This document shows positions 60,929 through 64,000 of a stretch of DNA of 64,000 nucleotides, piece by piece. Source of the DNA: Augochlora pura (lineage: Eukaryota; Arthropoda; Insecta; Hymenoptera; Halictidae); contig NC_135773.1 of NCBI RefSeq assembly GCF_028453695.1, forward strand, positions 20,584,001 through 20,648,000, read 5' to 3'. The notes under the pieces are model-generated. The model searched no databases, was not told the DNA's origin, and worked only from the letters and a program-made list of their open reading frames with translations. Each line of letters starts with the position of its first letter. Position 1 is the first letter of the stretch. Position numbers and translations under genes: made by a program.

Positions 60929-61114
60929 ACAACCCTTTGCGGTCGAAGCCATTTCAACTGGCAAAATCAAAAATAACATCTCCGACTTTTAGTATCTCCA
61001 GTTACACGATGTATCAATTCCTTTTCAATATCTATGCTTCGGTGAGATTTATAAAAATAACTTCGGAACGTGTTGTAACAATTCTAATGGCGCCGCACGA
61101 GTGCAAAGGGTTGA
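60929..61114. mobile_element. Family A element, reverse orientation, decayed termini
   Basis: ACAACCCTTTGCGGTCGAAG on the left and CACGAGTGCAAAGGGTTGA on the right; about 186 bases with family interior (GCCATTTCAACTGG, TAATGGCGCC). Confidence 0.75.
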
Positions 61115-61419
61115 TTGTTATTACGAAGAAAAATTCAAGAAACACGACGGTGTATCTCTCGAACTTTTAAAAACGCGATCTCGGACAACTATCTAACAAA
61201 ATAAGAATTTGTTTCTTTCGGACGATGTTAAACAGATGAAAATTTGTTTAAAAAGTTGCATTCTTTGCAAGTAAACTTATAAAAAGTACATCTCGATAAG
61301 ACCAAATGGTTCTGGAGATAAAAATTCACAGGTACGACCCCGTCTTCGTAAATATGGGTAGAAATCGTAAATCTGAGAGGCGCGTATTTTTTAAAGAAAT
61401 CGAAGATCGGCGAGATGAT

Positions 61420-62290
61420 CGTTCGACGCTATCCCCCCCAGCGCCATAAAGAAACGGAGAAACGAACGAAAGAAAAACGAGAAGAAAGAGGAAGACGAAT
61501 AAGGAAAGGAAGAGTGAAGAATTCTCGTAGGAGTGGGACTCCTTCGCATTCTCGTTGACACGGCGAGATACCATAATCGTGGGGGTGATTAATTCTCGGT
61601 GTCGGCCGCGTGGCCGTTTCCCTCTCGATCACCGGGGGGGAACCCGTGAAGAGTGCGACGGGACCGGTGAACCGTGGTCGACGTAATCCGTAATCCGAGA
61701 TTAAAAAAGCCGAGAGAAAAGCCGAAACGCGGCGGCGACGCGCGACCGTCGAAAAATTCTTGGGAGATTTCGAGAACGCGTCGGTAATCTCTCTCTCTCC
61801 GCTCTGTGTTTCCAGCGATCTATCACGGGACTCCCCTCCTCGACAAAAGTGGGTTAACCGGTCAGATTCCAGATAAAGGCCGCCAGGTGATACAACTGAC
61901 AAGCGCGAGTCAATGAAATACAACGCGCGCAGGTTCCCGGCCGTCTTTTACCTGTTCCTTTTTGGTTGTTCCACGGTTGGAACCAACGGCCACCATCATC
62001 CTTTCTTACCCCGGCCCCCGAAACCGGGGACGATAAACGGCCGCGGGGCCGCACAGCGAGTCATGTATCTCGGAACAATTCATTTATTTCTATCGCCTCA
62101 CGCCGCGTCGCGCCGCTTCGAACTTTGCCCACGATGCGGTAGGTACGGACATTTTATAACCCACCGTGACATTTTATTGTTCCGAGGGTTTCTGGAAGAA
62201 TTTTTACGGCGACCGAGAAATCGGTGAACCTGTTCGCGTTGCAGCGTTGGGAACGCACCCTAATCTAGCCCACCAGGATTCTAGAGGTGT
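61420..62290. other. CpG-rich island upstream of the lipid phosphatase core exons
   Basis: GC- and CpG-rich over most of its length, with overlapping open frames on both strands and no recognisable domain. It could hold a promoter or untranslated exon, but no first coding exon of a phosphatase was found here. Confidence 0.35.
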
Positions 62291-62335
62291 GGTGTGAACT
62301 GTTTGCTGTAATTGTGGTTTGGTTTCAGTCATAAT

Positions 62336-62650
62336 TTACTTCTGTTATAGTAATCTATATCATATTAACTTTGATCATAGTAGTCTATATTATATATAAT
62401 TTACTTATGTTATACTAATCTATATTATATTAACTTATATCATAGTAGTCTATATCATATTAACTTCTATCATATCAGTCTATATTATATTAACTTCTAT
62501 CATAGCAGTCTATATTATATTAACTTCTATCATAGCAGTCTATATTATATTAACTTCTATCATAACAGTCTATATTATATTAACTTCTATCATAGTAGTC
62601 TATATTATATTAACTTCTATCATACTAATCTATATTATATTAATTTATAC
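62336..62650. repeat. 30-bp tandem repeat array
   Basis: About ten units of TATATTATATTAACTTCTAT followed by CATAGCAGTC, most alike in the middle and degenerate at the edges. Confidence 0.9.
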
Positions 62651-62736
62651 TATACTCATCGAGTAAGACATGTTACGTTTTCCTATTAAAAGATAAACAA
62701 AATAAAAGACAGGATTCTACGCAATTATAGTAAAAA

Positions 62737-62989
62737 TTAACACTTTATCGACCGGTAGCCTACAAATCCCCCCCCCCCCCCCCCCCCATCGTTAGTCTGT
62801 GAATCGGTTGCCATAGTAACTTTAATTTGTTATCTATTATTGAGATAAATGTGTTAAATTGTACTACAAGCGTCAATATTATTATATAAATTTTTAAATA
62901 TTAAATACCTTTCGCGATTAATAAGATAAATAAAATCAAAATAGAAACGAAAATTTTTACGACCGAATGACCGGTCGATAAAGTGTTAA
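62737..62989. mobile_element. Family G TTAA-type element
   Basis: Intact ends, left TTAACACTTTATCGACCGGT and right ACCGGTCGATAAAGTGTTAA, a 20-base perfect inverted repeat. A run of 20 Cs lies at 62768-62787. The TTAA at 62854-62857 is the empty counterpart of the insertion site seen in the composite at 9651-10751. Confidence 0.85.
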
Positions 62990-63185
62990 TAAGCGCGTTA
63001 CGAAACTGTAAACGTGCTCGAAGAATCTAAGGCTACCGTTGTACTATTATCAATTTACCATTAAAAGAAACTATTAAAAAAAACCATTAAAAGAGGCACT
63101 TAATTTTTCTGCAATTTCTGTTCCCGAAAGTTTTCCAAGCAAATTTTTATGTCGCATAAAGATCCGCAGTTCAGCGATTACAATA

Positions 63186-63285
63186 TTAACCCTTTGCACT
63201 CTGAAGCACCATTAAAATTGTTCTATCACACTTCAAAGCAATGTTTATACTAACAAAGTATGGATTTAAAAAATTCTTAATCGGA
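63186..63285. mobile_element. Truncated family A element
   Basis: The head is intact (TTAACCCTTTGCACTCTGAA) and followed by family sequence to about 63285; the tail is missing. Confidence 0.7.
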
Positions 63286-64000
63286 TAAGAATCGGCGTAT
63301 CTCCACGAAGAGTGTAACGTGAAAGCACGATTCATCCGGAAAGCTGAAACCACGGGTTTTATAGATGCATTCTAAGGTACTATTTCTAGACGGCACGGCA
63401 ATGAATGGATATCAATCACCTAGGCACTAAGCCCTAGAGTATAGGCCCAGGCTACGGTAACAAAGTTAGATTCCGGATTCTAGATTCGAGATTCTATGGA
63501 GATTCTAGAGTATCCTAGTAGGTTCCTCGACCTTTTTTCTCTTCGGTCAGCCCCCTTTTCAAAGTTCTTATTCAGCGCCCCTTCGGGTGAGCTACCTGCA
63601 TTATAGAAGCTTCGAAGAGTTGTTCACCGGTCCATTCTCGAAAGACGAATTCGAACTTGAGGAGAGAAAATAGTTTTCACATTTCTTTAGCATCCAGTGA
63701 GAATAATACTCGACACATTGAGATATTTCTATAATTTCTAAAATTTCGCCTTATTTAAATGTATAAATAAAAATTACATCTGAAAATAATGGTATAAACG
63801 TCTAAAATATTTATAATCATTTTACTGACTGAAATCTGATTATTTCAATTACAGGGCGCAAGTTATCCCTAAACCATCAACTCCAGATTCTTTCAATTAA
63901 TTAACAGTTTGATAAACTTTCTATTGTATTATGCAGTAAACGCGCTCTACTATAAACACATTATGTATATTTATATTAAGTATTTATTCAATATAATCGA
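63286..64000. other. Gene-free stretch at the window edge
   Basis: No exon or element supported. Several short TTCTAGATTC-like repeats lie at 63470-63510. Confidence 0.4.

Overview
The window looks like nuclear DNA from an insect, most likely a hymenopteran (bee, wasp or ant). This is inferred from short AT-rich GT-AG introns, animal-type genes, an AT-rich background broken by CpG-rich islands, and a heavy load of small mariner-like and TTAA-flanked (piggyBac-type) elements. No bacterial, viral or organellar features were seen. The species cannot be named from the sequence alone.

Most of the recognisable coding sequence lies in 19.6-29.1 kb, in four compact genes. An AUH-type enoyl-CoA hydratase (+, 19654-20640) faces a complete phosphomannomutase (-, 22688-21300) tail to tail. 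The phosphomannomutase is divergent from a complete ten-exon N-sulfoglucosamine sulfohydrolase, or heparan sulfamidase (+, 23520-27273). The sulfamidase in turn faces a small predicted membrane/coiled-coil protein (-, 29041-28656). Together these cover mitochondrial leucine or acyl-CoA catabolism, mannose-phosphate supply for glycosylation, and lysosomal heparan sulfate breakdown. There is no evidence that they form one pathway.

From 48.9 to 60.2 kb, four exons on the minus strand encode the catalytic core of a wunen/PLPP-type lipid phosphate phosphatase. Its introns are several kilobases long, and both its N-terminal and C-terminal exons are missing from the window or unrecognised.

The rest (1-18.5, 29.1-48.9 and 60.2-64 kb) has no gene I can name. 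It holds tandem repeats, microsatellites, CpG-rich islands with a few promoter- or first-exon-like signals, a truncated U6 snRNA copy, and many miniature inverted-repeat elements. The most striking structure is a set of at least eight families of TTAA-bounded miniature elements. Several share the terminus TTAACCCYTTGC while their interiors differ. They are repeatedly nested inside one another, and in three cases another copy in the window shows the corresponding unoccupied site. One larger composite element carries a fragment encoding the C-terminal cysteine-rich domain of a piggyBac transposase, which suggests the source of mobility. A second notable structure is a cluster of mariner-like palindromes at 56.8-57.4 kb. 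I found no previously undescribed enzymatic or defence system; the unusual content is the nested transposon architecture.
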